NCBI GenBank assembly: GCA_020747015.1 | Contig: JAGTJM010000018.1 | Span: forward strand, 62,001-126,000 | Direction of reading: 5' to 3' | DNA length: 64,000 bases | Source: Pyrenochaeta sp. MPI-SDFR-AT-0127 | Taxonomy: Eukaryota; Ascomycota; Dothideomycetes; Pleosporales; Cucurbitariaceae | In this document: one piece after another, positions 1-11,461 of the stretch | Layout of the letters: each line of letters starts with the position of its first letter | How positions within the stretch are numbered: position 1 is the first letter of the stretch | Translations under genes and position numbers: made by a program | Notes under the pieces: model-generated | Database searches by the model: none | Told to the model about the DNA's origin: nothing | Seen by the model: only the letters and a program-made list of their open reading frames with translations

Positions 1-336
1 GCGCGTTTGGGCAACGCCATCCACGCATACGTAGATGTTGTGCCGTGTTGACTGGTTGGGATCTTTGAAGACATGACGATCAACAATGCCCAACTCGCCT
101 AGGTAGTCGAATTTTCCATTTGTAACAAGGGCGTCGATGGATGGTTGCACATTTTCTCGAGTGACGATGATGTCAATGTCGATGATAGGCTTTGCGGCGA
201 GGCCTGGCACGGATGTGCTGCCTACATGCTCAATCGAGAGGTACGTCACACCTAGCAGGTACGCTTCAAGTTCGGTTTTGATTGTCTGAAAATGTTGAGG
301 CCACTCTGGATTGTACTGCTCAACAATAACAGACAT
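1..336 (-). CDS. GrpB family (UPF0157) nucleotidyltransferase-fold protein, 5' part only
   Basis: The gene is cut by the left window edge. The first 112 codons are visible, starting from the ATG at 336 and reading leftward in one exon. The start MSVIVEQYNPEWPQHF, followed by IEHVGSTSVPGLAAKPIIDI at about residues 37-56, is the signature of GrpB/UPF0157 proteins. These have a nucleotidyltransferase-like fold and in some annotations are fused to dephospho-CoA kinase. The GS-x7-KPIIDI-DI segment includes the acidic pair expected of the fold's metal site. The biochemical role of the family is not established. Fungal copies are stand-alone and probably cytosolic, as no signal peptide is visible. 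The family call is firm and the function is not. Confidence 0.8.
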   Translation of the reverse strand, partial: MSVIVEQYNPEWPQHFQTIKTELEAYLLGVTYLSIEHVGSTSVPGLAAKPIIDIDIIVTRENVQPSIDALVTNGKFDYLGELGIVDRHVFKDPNQSTRHNIYVCVDGVAQTR

Positions 337-2159
337 TCTGTAATTTTCTCTGGGGTCCGAGGTGATGAGTGGAAGGCTGACCTGTTGGGTTGAAGTAGAT
401 GGAGTCGGTTACACTTGCCTTTTCAGACAGTTCTCGCGTTCGCCAATGTGCGCCCTCGGCCTGCAGTAACAGGATCTGGGATTGCAACAACTGACGAGAA
501 AGGGCGGACGGAAACAGGCCAACGATACAGATCAAAGATCGTGGCTATACAAACAGCCAAGCAGTCGCTTGTGCATGCAGCTCGATGCAGCGCGGAGACT
601 ACCACCCCGCCCTTTTTGATTGCAGCCCAACGCCTCGTGGAACCTCGAAATGTGCTGGTCGTCCTATTCAATCTAGGTTTCGGGCAGGTTTGCATACCAT
701 AGCGTCATGTATGTATGGTTTGGCCCAGGCAATACAACCTTTTTCGTGTGTGAGTTGTCTTCTGTGGTTGCAGATTCACGCGATGGGTCAGGACAATATT
801 GAATAGAAGCGCCACAGTCAACAACTGCGCTGCATAAGGCTTTAGTAGTTTACAAGGCGCTGAATTCGTCATGCATTTCATGATTCTTTGGGTCAAAGTT
901 GGCCTATACCATCACCCGCTTCCTATACTACACTCGGGAGTGCCGGGCATGCTCTATCATTTATATAACCTATAAGCATTACGCGATGAGGGGATAATGG
1001 CCTCAGTTTCACTTACAATCGATATCCAGTCGAGCTTTTAGACATTCTGTTCTATTTTTCTTACAGTCTCCATACAGTTAAATTAGCGGGTCAAAGCATT
1101 GATGTGAGTCCAACACTTTGCGACTATTCAATATCCAGTAAGGCCTCCTCGTGTTGTAGTTGATAAGTCATCCTCAACACATGTCTAGAGGTGTCTCTCC
1201 CAGTTAGGTCTTTTCCCAGAACTTCTTATTGATTGCATCCGGCACATGATTTGCGCTATCACCGACATCGTCCAAGCCAGAGTCAACGCATGCTTACGGA
1301 AAGCATAGAATGATAATTGCAATTACAATATTAGCAGGTACCGCACTATCAGCTAATTGGCTTCTTGGTTGAAACGAGGCTTCAATTCATCATGCATTTT
1401 TCACCCATCCCAGGCACGACACCTTCAACCACTACGCTTTTACATCGCATGTTTAGCCCAGGCAATCAAGCTTCGCTATGTAGCTATTGCTGACTTCTAC
1501 AGGAGATGACAAGGTCACGAACTGACATCAACTAGTCTGGGAGATTTGTCACCGCGGCGATGGCAAATGAGAGGTAGAGCATAAACACCAAAGCGCGCCT
1601 ATCTGCACCGTATTGTGTGAATGTTAAAACAAAGCTGTTTCCGTATTAATAATAAGCAACTGTAGTCTTTCACAAGCTAGCGGTAGCGGTAAATGATGAG
1701 AGTCACCATCATACGAATGTGGAGATTGCACTGGTGCTTGGCCCAGGACCATCAAGCGGAACTCCCGACCCCACGGTGTTACAGCCTCTCTGTCTGACTG
1801 GAGGGCCTGACGCACTGTTCAGACCTTCAATGCTGACTGTGTTCCTTAAAAAAGATGGCACTTCCCACTTTCGGTTCTCTTCGCGCGAGTGTCAAATCTT
1901 ATGTTGTGTTGAGAAGACCGCAAACGATCGTTTACTAGTCCCATTGCGGTCGTTCCTTTCACGTTGGCCTTGGATTCATAACAACGAACGCAACTTCGCA
2001 CCACCGTTCTATCCTTTTAAAAATTTGAACGTCGAAAGTTGAAAATTACTTCGTCTTAATTGTCCCACATTGTGTCATACGTTGTCATCCCTACCTGCCA
2101 ATCACTTTATTCTCCATACACTTCACTTGCAGTAATTATTGGATCGCACAGCAAGCAAC
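337..2159. other. Intergenic, no supported gene
   Basis: This 1.8 kb lies between the 5' ends of the GrpB gene (leftward) and the PLAC8 gene (rightward), so it should hold both promoters. The small open frames inside it show no recognisable motif and no coherent splicing. I see no RNA gene. Confidence 0.5.
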
Positions 2160-2700
2160 ATGTCGCAATATGAGAAGCAGGATTGGCATCATAGCGGCGC
2201 TGCATGCTGCTCGCCTATTGGAACTTGTATATTACGTATCTCAATGTAGCTGAATTATCGTTGACAAGTTTGACAGGCTGCTTATCCTGGTGGTGTCCTT
2301 GCATCGTGTATGGCCGTACTCGACATCGCACCACGAATCATGGCAACATGAACGGCTACTCGTGCTGCAATTACAACGTAACTATTCACTTTACATCTGT
2401 TATTACTCCGCTAATACCTACTAATAGTGTGCCGCATTTTGTGGCCTCTCCTGTATTGGGCTTCACTTTATCCTGCCCATGATCAATCGCGGTGATATCA
2501 GAGCGAAGTACCAACTTAAGGGCAATGCGTGTACTGACTGCCTCTGTGCTTGCTGCTGCGGACCTTGCGATGTCACTCAGCAGGACAAGGAAACCTTGTA
2601 TCGGGAGCAACAGAGACAGCCAATCTTCACACAACCTGAGAAGGCAGGCATGATGAATTACCAGCCACAACAACAGCAACCGCAATTCCACCACGGCTGA
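2160..2700 (+). CDS. PLAC8 family cysteine-rich protein
   Basis: There are three exons: 2160-2226, 2277-2377 and 2428-2700, giving 146 aa. The GT-AG introns are 50 nt each and the phases close. The spliced product reads CCLSWWCPCIVYGRTRHR, then CAAFCGLSCIGLHFILP, then IRAKYQLKGNACTDCLCACC. This is the ordered cysteine pattern of PLAC8/DUF614 proteins: an N-terminal CCxxxxCPC motif, a hydrophobic Cys-rich core, and KY-x-KG-x2-C-x-D-C. The C-terminal tail is Q-rich and ends in HHG. In fungi and plants this family sits at membranes and has been linked to metal (Cd) resistance and organ or cell size. The role here is unknown. The splice sites are convincing because each junction restores a conserved cysteine motif. 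Confidence 0.85.
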
Positions 2701-2897
2701 GCGATGAGTATATAACCCCACGATATCAAGAAAGAGCTAGGCACCTCTGAGAGTGGTAGCGGATGTCTTTTGATGCCTTCTAGATTCATATCGACAAATT
2801 TAAACCCAAACGTTGTATTGATCTTGTTTGATCCTGATGCGATTTGCGTTAAATGTAAAGGCGCAATGGCTAGATGTAAACCCAGCCGGTCGCATGT

Positions 2898-4408
2898 TCA
2901 TTCCTCCTCGCTCTCTTCACTACTGTCGCCATCCACAAGACCTGCCATCATCATCTTCTCAAGATCATCCTCATCATCATCGAGCGCCACGCCAGCCATG
3001 CTAGCCTTCCGGTCGTGCCCACTTGTCCCTTGGCGTGCCGGTGGACCCAGATCCATAGGCTCAATATCTCTATTATGATAATCATCTTCGTCCTCTTCTT
3101 CGCCCTCACCATCGTCGCCTCCCAAATCCCCAAAATCGATTTCATCTTGTGTGCTGCGATTCCTGTGATTTTCAAAAGCGTTCGGGTTTGGTGAGCCTGC
3201 AACACTACTTGTTGCACTGGCGAGTGATATAGGCCCATGCGATGGTGATTTGAGATAGCCAACCCCAAGATTTTGGCCTAGGCCGAGGGATGCTAGTGCA
3301 CCGTTGCCCCGACGCACAGGGTGCGCGTCAGTTTCTTCGATCTCGAGACCACCCTCATCATCGGACTCGCCTTCGGCATCATCGTCTTCATCATCGTCGG
3401 ATGGCTGGTGACGTGCAGGTGAGCGTGACTGATGTACAGGTGCAGGTGAAGATGCGGCGTCACCGTCGGCGTCAACATCAGACTCGTCTGATGAATGTAT
3501 GAATTCTGCAGACACAATCTTTGAGCCTGATGCAGCCTTACTCTTCGTCTTAGGGGCAGCGGCGGGCGGCGGTCGTTCAGAGGCCCGGCGTTCGAGGCGA
3601 ACAGCAGGTGGCGGTTGTGTTTTCCTTGGTTTCGAGATCATGGGATTTGGTGTGGCAGTCTTGCGTTTCTTCGGCGCTGGAAGATTGGCCTTTGGTTGTG
3701 GCGCTGCAGCGGGTTGCCGCGCACCGAATTGTGGTGTATTTGCTGCGCTGCCTGTGCCTGTTCGATAGTCTGGAGACGACGCAAAATGATATTCCGACTC
3801 ATCACCACGTTTCTCCTTTTCTTTGCTCAAGAAATGCCGGAAGTCATACGGGTTATCAGGGTCCGGGTCGCCCGCCTCGTCACCACCCGCTGCTTCGCCA
3901 AACAGATCATCCTCATCGTCTTTGCCTTGTGAGCCTTCCTTGGGCTTCTTGGGATATATTTTGGAGTATTGTGTGGAGACATCTTTGCTGTTCTTTGTGG
4001 CAAGATTGAAGGTATAGCTCTTCGATAGCGGTTCCAGCGTTGCTTGTTGGCTGGAAGGGTCAAACACCAGAACATACGACTTCTTGGGCTCAGATTTTTG
4101 GCCGGTGAAGGTAAAGATATCGCTTTTATCGCCCGAGGCGTTTGAGTCTTCGAGTCTGAGCTTGTACGTTTTGGTGGAGGACGATGTGAGCTTTGCGGTG
4201 CGCTTGTCGGAGGTTTGGGCGGGCTTATGGTTGTCTAAGTTGGATCAGTTATCTACAAGACAGTAGGATTGCTAGGCTGGGGCTCACACTTTACACTACT
4301 GTAGTCGCCCACTGACGCGTCATTCTTTGCTATGCGATCGCTAATGTGCAAGCTGAACTGCGCTTTCCTGTGAGGCTCGACTCGGCTTTCAAGCACAGGC
4401 GACGCCAT
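2898..4408 (-). CDS. RNA polymerase II elongation factor, ELL-associated factor (EAF) family
   Basis: Two exons, 4408-4288 and 4234-2898, are separated by a 53-nt intron and give 485 aa. Splicing creates VKYNHKPAQTS in the N-terminal EAF domain (about residues 14-140), which also contains YKLRLEDSN, YVLVFDPSSQQATLEPL and YTFNLATKNSKD. The rest is disordered: a Pro/Ala/Lys-rich linker with SKPRKTQPPP, then several Asp/Glu blocks, ending in an acidic DEDDLEKMMMAGLVDG...SEESEEE tail typical of fungal members. EAF works with ELL to stimulate Pol II elongation in the nucleus. The start ATG is the first in frame and lies directly upstream of KAQFSLHISDRI. The 3' end lies 197 bp from the PLAC8 gene, which is convergent with it. 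Confidence 0.87.
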
Positions 4409-5641
4409 CGCGAGGGCTCAGTATCTGCTGTGCAGCGCGGCAGGGGACGAGATGTAAAGGGCGAGGCAGGAAGCCGGAAAGTGGAGAAAGGCAAGAAGAC
4501 GAGTCGAAGGCGTATCACGACGACTGTTTGCAGAGTCGTCCAACGGTTGCGGTTCGAGGTCGGACCCGTCTCGAATGGGATGCTCCGCTCCTTCCCGCCG
4601 CCATGCCCGGGAACTCACCCCCACATCCACCCCTAATTTTAGCCTCGCCCTTTTTCCCACCTTGTCCAGCTTTCACAGCAGGCAGTTGCTATATACCGTG
4701 AAAAAGGCCAAGTACGAGCTCTCTGGCCGATAGTCAAGCACCTGGAGTATGGAGCTGGAGTCTGACACAGTAGCAAGCCATTACTGTGTCAATGCGGAGC
4801 TTTCATTGCCCTTGATGTCAATGAATCACTCGCACTGACTGTTGCCACTAAAACCAGGCACTTGAGAGCTGTAATTGAGCCAGTAGGTCATTTCTAATCT
4901 CCAAAAAGCGCCAAAAGCGCACAGCTAACAGGTTAGACTGAGCTTATGCATGATTTTAATCGTCCAGACATGCAACTTACTTTCGTCTCCGGCCAATTGC
5001 AAGACTGACCGCTGATGCTCCTCTAATTACCCAAAACTTGCCGGTGCCACTCCCGTGATCTTCTTCAACGCCACGAAATAAGTCTCCGACCTTGAAACAG
5101 ATCATTTGTTTCATGGTCCCGTGCTCAGAAGGCCTAATACTGGCACACACATGTCGGACTCCAAAGTGACTCCACAAATTGCTACAGATCGACACCCGGA
5201 ACGGCCTAATTTCTTATCAACAGCTTGAACGGGCTTAGTCGCCTCCCCGTATATAACTTTCGCGTAGGTTTTCATCTCCCCCAACGCACATCGCGACAAG
5301 CACAGAGCTAGCGATGCCGAATTGCAAGCCAGTGGGATCTGGAATGGATTCACAAGGCTGATTTCCCCACATGTTTCAATGGGCGCCATGTTCTTGGGTG
5401 CTGATGTAGAGCCAGGTCTGTGGCGCAAGACAGGTACATATGCATCGAGGCCCATACAGAGCTGAATGTCTTTACATCTCAAAGATTCAACCGAATCGTC
5501 CTCTCATTATAGTCATCCGTTCTTTCACTATTTCATTCTTTACAGCCTTGACGGCGTCCATTCATTTCAAATCATCTCAGCTGCAGCGTTGGTCTGCAAA
5601 CTCACATCGTCTCCCGTCAATTTTTAAACTCGTCAGTTACC
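4409..5641. other. Divergent intergenic region
   Basis: This is about 1.2 kb between the EAF gene (leftward) and the AA14-like LPMO gene (rightward), both reading outward. A TATATA-like stretch occurs near 4690. The 123-codon open frame on the minus strand at 5111-5482 has no recognisable motif. No gene is supported here. Confidence 0.5.
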
Positions 5642-6958
5642 ATGTTTCGATCAACGCTTCTTGTTTTGGCCGTCACTGCCCTGGCCTCAGCACATACAGC
5701 AGCGTGGGCACCAGGCATGTATTGCCGTGGTGGCGCCGATCCCAAAGTTGACGACCAAAATACCAACCTGGCCGTGAATCCACTCTACAACCTCGTGAAG
5801 AAAGATTGGTGGTTCCAACACCATCGTGGTTGTGACACTGTTCCCCCAAAGACGGGCGAGTTCCTCAATTTGCCGGCAAATGGCGAAGTCACGGTCGAAC
5901 TTGCACATAACCGCGCGTTCACAACGCTCTCTTACAACGGCAACCTAGTCACGGACTGGCCAGACGGCAAGCAGCATCCTGAGGATTGGAACGGTTGGGG
6001 GACAGATGGTACGCCCGCTGTGTGCTTGAAGGAGAACGGTGCGCTGCATACGTATAATCAAAGCTCTCAAGGCGGGACGGCTTTTGCGATCAGCTACAAC
6101 TCTGATATCAAGGATGTCACAATGGAGAACCTCGTTGTCTTCACGACACTCGACCATACGCCATGGAAGAGGTTAGCGACGTACAAAGTTCCTAATTTGC
6201 CTGCGTGCCCTCCTGGTGGATGTACTTGTGCATGGCTTTGGATACCCAACGGTTGTGGAGAAGCAAATATGTATGTTAACCTCTGACCCCCAAGATTCTC
6301 GTCCACTCCATTCTTTTAGTTTTACACCATCGGAGGTATTAATCTGTAAAACAGGTACATGCAAGGTTTCAAATGCAACGTCACCAATGCCTCCCCCACC
6401 GCTGCTCCTCTTGCAAAAGCACAGGTACCAGTCTACTGCGAATCTGACCCTTCCAAATGCGTCAAAGGTGCAAAGCAGATGCTTGCCTGGCATCAAGCGA
6501 CAGGGAACAACATCGAAACCGCACCAGGGGTAACACCTAACTACAATAAAAAGTGTGGATGGGTGGAAGGTGCGCAAACAGACATTTTCGACAAGGCAGT
6601 CGAGGCCCAGAAACCAACTTCCAGTGTTGTGGTGACACCCTTATCGGTTTCAAGCGCTTTACCTGTCAAGCCAACGTCAAGCCTAGTGCCCACTCCAGCA
6701 TCGTATTCTGACTTTTTCTCTGCTGCCCCTTATTCGACTCCGGTCTCATCGAGGATCGTGGAGGGAACGGAGGTCAAATCGTCGACGTTGATGACACTGG
6801 TATCCAGTGCACAGTCCGCCGCACCCACGCCATCTATCGTCACGGTGGCTACGACCACGTCCTGCACGGCGTCTACTGCTCCACAAGCCTCCAAGACATC
6901 ATCAGGTGCAGTACCGAAGAAGTCGTGCTATAGGAGGCGACCATGGCGCAAGTGTTAG
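5642..6958 (+). CDS. Secreted LPMO-like protein, AA14-type
   Basis: Two exons, 5642-6270 and 6355-6958, flank an 84-nt intron and give 410 aa. The signal peptide is residues 1-17, with cleavage predicted in ASA^HTAAWAPGMYC. That exposes an N-terminal His, as needed for the copper histidine brace of lytic polysaccharide monooxygenases. A second candidate His is in VELAHNRAF (residue about 90). The segment CPPGGCTCAWLWIPNGCGE spliced to MYMQGFKCNVTNA is the conserved Cys-rich C-terminal block I associate with AA14-like proteins. After about residue 290 the protein becomes a Ser/Thr/Pro-rich linker and ends in a basic KKSCYRRRPWRKC tail instead of a CBM or GPI signal. It probably oxidises a cell-wall polysaccharide outside the cell. 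Assignment to AA14 rather than a sister family is from memory of motifs. Confidence 0.72.
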
Positions 6959-7908
6959 CTTCAGCTCACACATTGAGGGCCCAGTTTTGAGCAAATACTC
7001 TTCGTATTGTCGCATGCCGACGATCCACTTCTAAACTTCTTTCTTCGCTGTATAGCTAAAATACCTATCCATCTTATGGAATTCAAAATTTGAACTTGCA
7101 TAAACTGGGTCGTGAAAAGTAGCTTTGTCGTCGCTGAAGGTATGGAAACTACAGTATAGTTGAGGTAGGAATTTGGAAGGTACCCCTATGGGAAGATGGA
7201 CGAGGTTTGCAGTCTTCTCAATGTGCCATAATGAGCGTCAATCCAGTCAGAGTGATGATAAGAAAGTACCTCGATAGGACTACACGAGCTAATTTGACGA
7301 CAACAACCAGTAGCTGTCACCCATGTTACGATGGGAAATGTCGAATTTCCCATGATGAGTACCCCGGTCGCACTATGTTTCAAGCAAAAGACGATGCCTT
7401 GCTTGCCTGTGGCTTGCCAACGCTTAATCTTGGTTAAAGCAGGCTTGATGCGAATTAACCAATGGTGCCAATGATCTGCGGCGGACGCTAACCTTGTGTG
7501 GGATCGCACGGCATATTATCGCGTCGAGGCTGTTCTTATCGCGCTGAAAGCAGGTTCATGATGCCCTCGCTTTGCCGACAATGCCTGACAACTGGACACG
7601 GCAGGAGGGTCGAGGATCATGGTGCATGATGGTGCCTTCTCAGTGCATGATGGTCACTCTAGACTTCGCTTCAGGACTTAGCTGGCGCCGAAGCCGTGTT
7701 AGTCGTGTTAGTTCATCCACGTCCTTCCTGACTTTTTCCCACTGTTTGCGCTGATTCACGGCACAGCAGTTTTTGCTCTTTCACAATATACGTGAGGTGC
7801 AGGAAAAGTGATTGAGTATCACAATCCCACCCTACTGTCTCCTGTCAACTCCAACATTCCCAACGCCAAACGCAATCCCGACCACGCTGCCAGTCACTCC
7901 TTCCGACA
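6959..7908. other. Intergenic, no supported gene
   Basis: These 950 bp follow the LPMO stop and precede the GH72 start. A short direct repeat (gtgcatgatggt, twice, about 7620-7655) is the only structure I noticed. It should contain the LPMO terminator and GH72 promoter. Confidence 0.4.
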
Positions 7909-9646
7909 ATGTTACCCTTCCTATCGCTCCTAGTGAGCGGTCTGACAGGCTTGAGCGCAGTAAATGCGATTCCTACCATCTCGGTCAAGGGCTCGAAATT
8001 CTTTACCAGCAAAGGCAATCAGTTTTACATCAAGGGTACGTGTATTAAATGCCGACAGCTTAGCGAGCAACGTCGCTGACTGCTCGTAGGTATCGCATAC
8101 CAACTCGTTCCCGACGATCCACTTATCGATGCCACGCAATGCGGTCTCGATGCCGCGCTCATGAAGACCATCGGCACGAACTCGATTCGCGTGTACCATG
8201 TTGACCCGGAGGCGGACCATACTAGCTGTATGAAGGCTTTTGCGGATGCAGGGAGTACGTCTACTTGCAATTTGTCAAAGAGTTTGGATGTTGGATAGAA
8301 TTGGAAGCCTTTGCAGAGCTTCGTAATGTCAATTGACCTCTACGAAGGGCTGTGAGGAGCTCCAAGTATATCTAAGATACACTCTTTAGTGGAAACTCTT
8401 TTTGATTTGAGGGTTTTGCTGATCATAGCACCACAGTTTACATCTGGCTCGATCTCGACACATTCAATACGCAGATTGAGCAGACGCATCCGCATTGGAA
8501 CGAGAGTCAACGTGATGCGTTCGGTAGGGTCATGGACGAGTTTCACCAGTACGACAATCTAGCAGGGTTCTTCGTTGGCAATGAAGTCTTGACTACAGGT
8601 AAGGCCAATTACACTCACAATTCTGTCCAACGTACATACGTGTCTAACAGTACTGTTGTAGGCAATGGCTCTGTAGCCGCACCATATATTAAGGCCGCCG
8701 CGCGTGACCTCAAAGCCTATCGCACATCCAAGGGATACCGCAATATTCCAATTGGCTACTCTGCAGCGGATATTGCCACTCTTCGCCCTATGTTGCAAAA
8801 TTACCTGGCCTGTGGCAGCAATACCTCCGAATCTCTTGATTTCTTTGCTCTAAACGCGTATTCTTGGTGCGGTGGCTCCTCATACATGCAATCAGGATAC
8901 AATATTCTTGAGCAGAATTCCACTGAACTTCACATCCCTATCTTCATGTCGGAGACTGGATGCAATACGGTCCGCCCACGAGACTTCAAGGATCAAGAGG
9001 CGCTGTTCGGTGAAATGGCGGATGTGTGGTCTGGTAGTATCGTCTATGAATGGATTGAAGAGGCGAATAATTACGGCCTCATCAAGTATGGCGAGAAGGT
9101 TGATGCGTCCTCTCCTAGTGCGCCGCCGGATGGATTCCCGCGTTCCGGTACGTAATCACTGGGTCTTGGGGCTCTTGTAGACATTTACAAGCGCTACCTA
9201 GCGACTGAAGGGTCGCAAAGTGCTCCAGCCTTTCCAAATATGTATCACTCTGAGCCTAGGAGCCGAAGTGCTGACTTGTTGTTCTAGGAACGCCAACTCC
9301 CATCACTCCAGACTTTCCCAACCTGGGCAACGTTTGGAAGACTTTGAATCCTACGGGCATCAAAGCCGCAGACTACAACCCTACCAATAAGCCTGTAGCT
9401 TGCCCTGATTTCACCTCTGTGGTGTGGGAAGTCAGCCCTACGTCTGCTCTACCCACTCTCGGGCAGGAGCATACGTTTGGTGCGCAGGCAACCTCGCCAG
9501 GGGGATCGCCATCAGCGACTCGCTCCGGTGCAGGACAGGCATCGCCAAGTTCGAGCCCAGGTGCTGCCCCCGGGAGCCTCAGTCGCGAGCTCAAGGGCAT
9601 GGGTGTCGCGCTCACCGGTTTCATGGCCGCAGTCGCTTGGTTATAG
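7909..9646 (+). CDS. GH72 1,3-beta-glucanosyltransferase (Gas/Gel family)
   Basis: Five exons (7909-8035, 8090-8254, 8437-8598, 8662-9147, 9288-9646) with phase-consistent GT-AG introns give 432 aa. A signal peptide (LLVSGLTGLSAVNA) is followed by the GH72 catalytic domain at about residues 22-320. Visible family motifs are FYIKGIAYQ, MKTIGTNSIRVYHVDP, GFFVGNEVLT with the acid/base Glu (about 147), and IFMSETGC with the nucleophile Glu (about 249). The protein cuts and re-joins beta-1,3-glucan chains at the outer plasma membrane and wall. There is no CBM43/X8 cysteine module. A Ser/Pro/Gly linker is followed by the hydrophobic tail GVALTGFMAAVAWL, which suggests a GPI anchor. Exon joins after YIKG, ADAGI and LTTG all restore family sequence. 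The last intron (140 nt) is less certain. Confidence 0.9.
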
Positions 9647-10185
9647 TGGTGCATAGTGCCCTGGCTCTTTTCTGCGCTAATCAAAGGAGCGCATTTGCTA
9701 GTCAATAACGTGGTTTCTTAGTCACAAGACGATTACATAGGCATATGCATACGCATGGGAGTTTTCGGAAGGATGGTTGGTACATATACCCCGGGTAATC
9801 AGTTTTCTGTCACGTAATGATGCGAAGTTTCAGGAAATCCAATTAAGTTCACATAAGTATTGAGCAAAGCAAATGGTTGAAGTCAAGGTCATGACAGAGA
9901 CTGTATTGGAGGACTGGGTGCCATCTAAGTACAACCCGATCGCTAGCACAGGGCTTTCCCCCGAATCTCTTCGAAAAGGGATACGGATATCTTTCCCTCA
10001 TAAGCGCATAGCATTGATCAAATCCCTTCAACACGCCTTCTCACGAATGTTATCTTGAATCTGGGCAAATGGTCTCATATTTTTCCTTTCCGATCCTTGC
10101 TCCTACTCCGACATGCCGATATGGTTGTCAATGACAGGGTATGATGGACGAAAAGATGTAATGTCGTAGACTTTTATTGCACAAC
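9647..10185. other. Convergent 3' intergenic region
   Basis: These 539 bp lie between the 3' ends of GH72 (plus) and ribosomal protein uS2 (minus). It should carry both 3' UTRs and poly(A) sites. No gene is seen. Confidence 0.4.
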
Positions 10186-11235
10186 CTACCACTGGGTAGT
10201 GGTAGCTGGGGCAGTGGTCTCAGCACCCCAGCCCTCATTGCCAGTCTGCTGATCGCCAGACGCAGCCCAGTCAGTCGCATCAGCATCCCAGCTCGCGCCT
10301 GGTTGCGCAGCCTGGGAGGTGAAAGCACCAGCAGAGGCACCAGAAACTTCCCACTCGCTTGTGAAGCCAGCCTCCACGGGACCAGTGCCAACCTCGTCAG
10401 CGCCCGGAACCTTGGCCTCCTCAACACCGGCACTGTCCTTGTTCTCCTCGGCTTCGGGATCGCGGTAGAAGTACAAATCAGTCATGACGTCCCACTCGGT
10501 CTCGCGGTTAGCGAGGGTTCCACGCAGGCGGAGGACCTCACGAGCGAGCATCCACCAGATGAGACCGATGGCGTGGCGACCCTTGTTGTTGGTGGGGATG
10601 GCGACATCAACATACTCGGTTGGGGAATCGCCGTCGCAAAGAGCCTATCATTTCATGTCAATTCAATCCCAACGCAATTGTGTTTCAAAGTCAAGTTACT
10701 TACGATGACGGGGATGTTGACGTAGGAAGCCTCCTTGATAGCCTGGGCATCGGTGCGCGGGTCGGTAACAATGATCAAGCGAGGCTCCTTGAACGAGCGA
10801 GTGATGTAGTTGGTGAAGTTACCGGGGGTGAAGCGTCCAGCAATGGCAACGGCACCGGTGTGTGCGGCGAACTTGAGGACAGCACGCTGGCCATAAGGAC
10901 GAGCAGAGATGACGCAGACTGTTTCCTCTGTTAGCCCAATCCATCTACCCACTCTAACTCTCGCTCGCCAAGTTCACAAACATGATCCGAAACTTGGAAT
11001 CATACGTACTGTCAGCGGGGTTGTCGATGGCGACAATGATACGGGCAGCAAGCACAATCTTCTCCCATGTCTTGCCGACGTTGATGACATTGACACCGTC
11101 GGGCCTGGTCTTCCACAGGTACGGCTCCATGTGCACCTGGAGGTTCTTTGCGCCGAGATGGCACTGTGCAGCCAGGAGCATCTCGATGTCCTGCTGGGTA
11201 GGGTTGAAAATCGCGGGAAGGTTGCTGGGAGCCAT
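10186..11235 (-). CDS. RPS0: 40S ribosomal protein S0 (uS2)
   Basis: Three exons, 11235-11010, 10918-10704 and 10644-10186, give 299 aa. The uS2 fold is continuous across them: MAPSNLPAIFNPTQQDIEML at the start, then VHMEPYLWKTRPDGVNVINV, RPYGQRAVLKFAAHTGA, AGRFTPGNFTNYITRSF, IVTDPRTDAQAIKEASYVNI, and LCDGDSPTEYVDVAIPTNNKG at the last junction. The C-terminal extension is acidic and Trp/Ala/Thr-rich, as in other eukaryotic S0/laminin-receptor homologues. It is a structural protein of the small cytosolic subunit, needed for 18S rRNA maturation. It is transcribed divergently from the mitochondrial uS15 gene 226 bp away. Confidence 0.96.
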
Positions 11236-11461
11236 CTTGACGGATTGGCGCTGCAAAAGCTGGTCGATTGGAGAAAGTTGTAAAGTGTCGTGAACTTTTC
11301 GTGATGGAGGGGAGTCCAAGTTGAGGAATATCGTCAGTGGGGGCTAGCCGCAAAGGGATTAGTGGAGTCGTGTGCAGCGATCGCGGCAAAACCTTGCGCC
11401 GGCCGCCGGTCCAACCTGCAAAAGAATCGAAGAGTGGTCGGATTGAATTGTCTAGCCATCA
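11236..11461. promoter_or_regulatory. Shared divergent promoter of two ribosomal protein genes
   Basis: Only 226 bp separate the start codons of cytosolic uS2 (leftward) and mitochondrial uS15m (rightward). Both 5' UTRs and promoters must fit in this interval or overlap. I could not identify a specific factor site with confidence. Confidence 0.6.

Noticed and set aside
860..1460. Similar words (aattc-tcatgcattt; gcccaggcaat) at about 730/868 and 1386/1455
   Set aside because: The order of the two words differs and the sequence between them does not align, so a duplication is not supported.
5111..5482. 123-codon minus-strand frame upstream of the AA14-like gene
   Set aside because: No recognisable feature; it lies in the promoter region of a highly structured secreted-protein gene.
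10177..10725. 182-codon plus-strand frame
   Set aside because: Antisense to the conserved uS2 exon and spans its intron; a shadow of codon bias.
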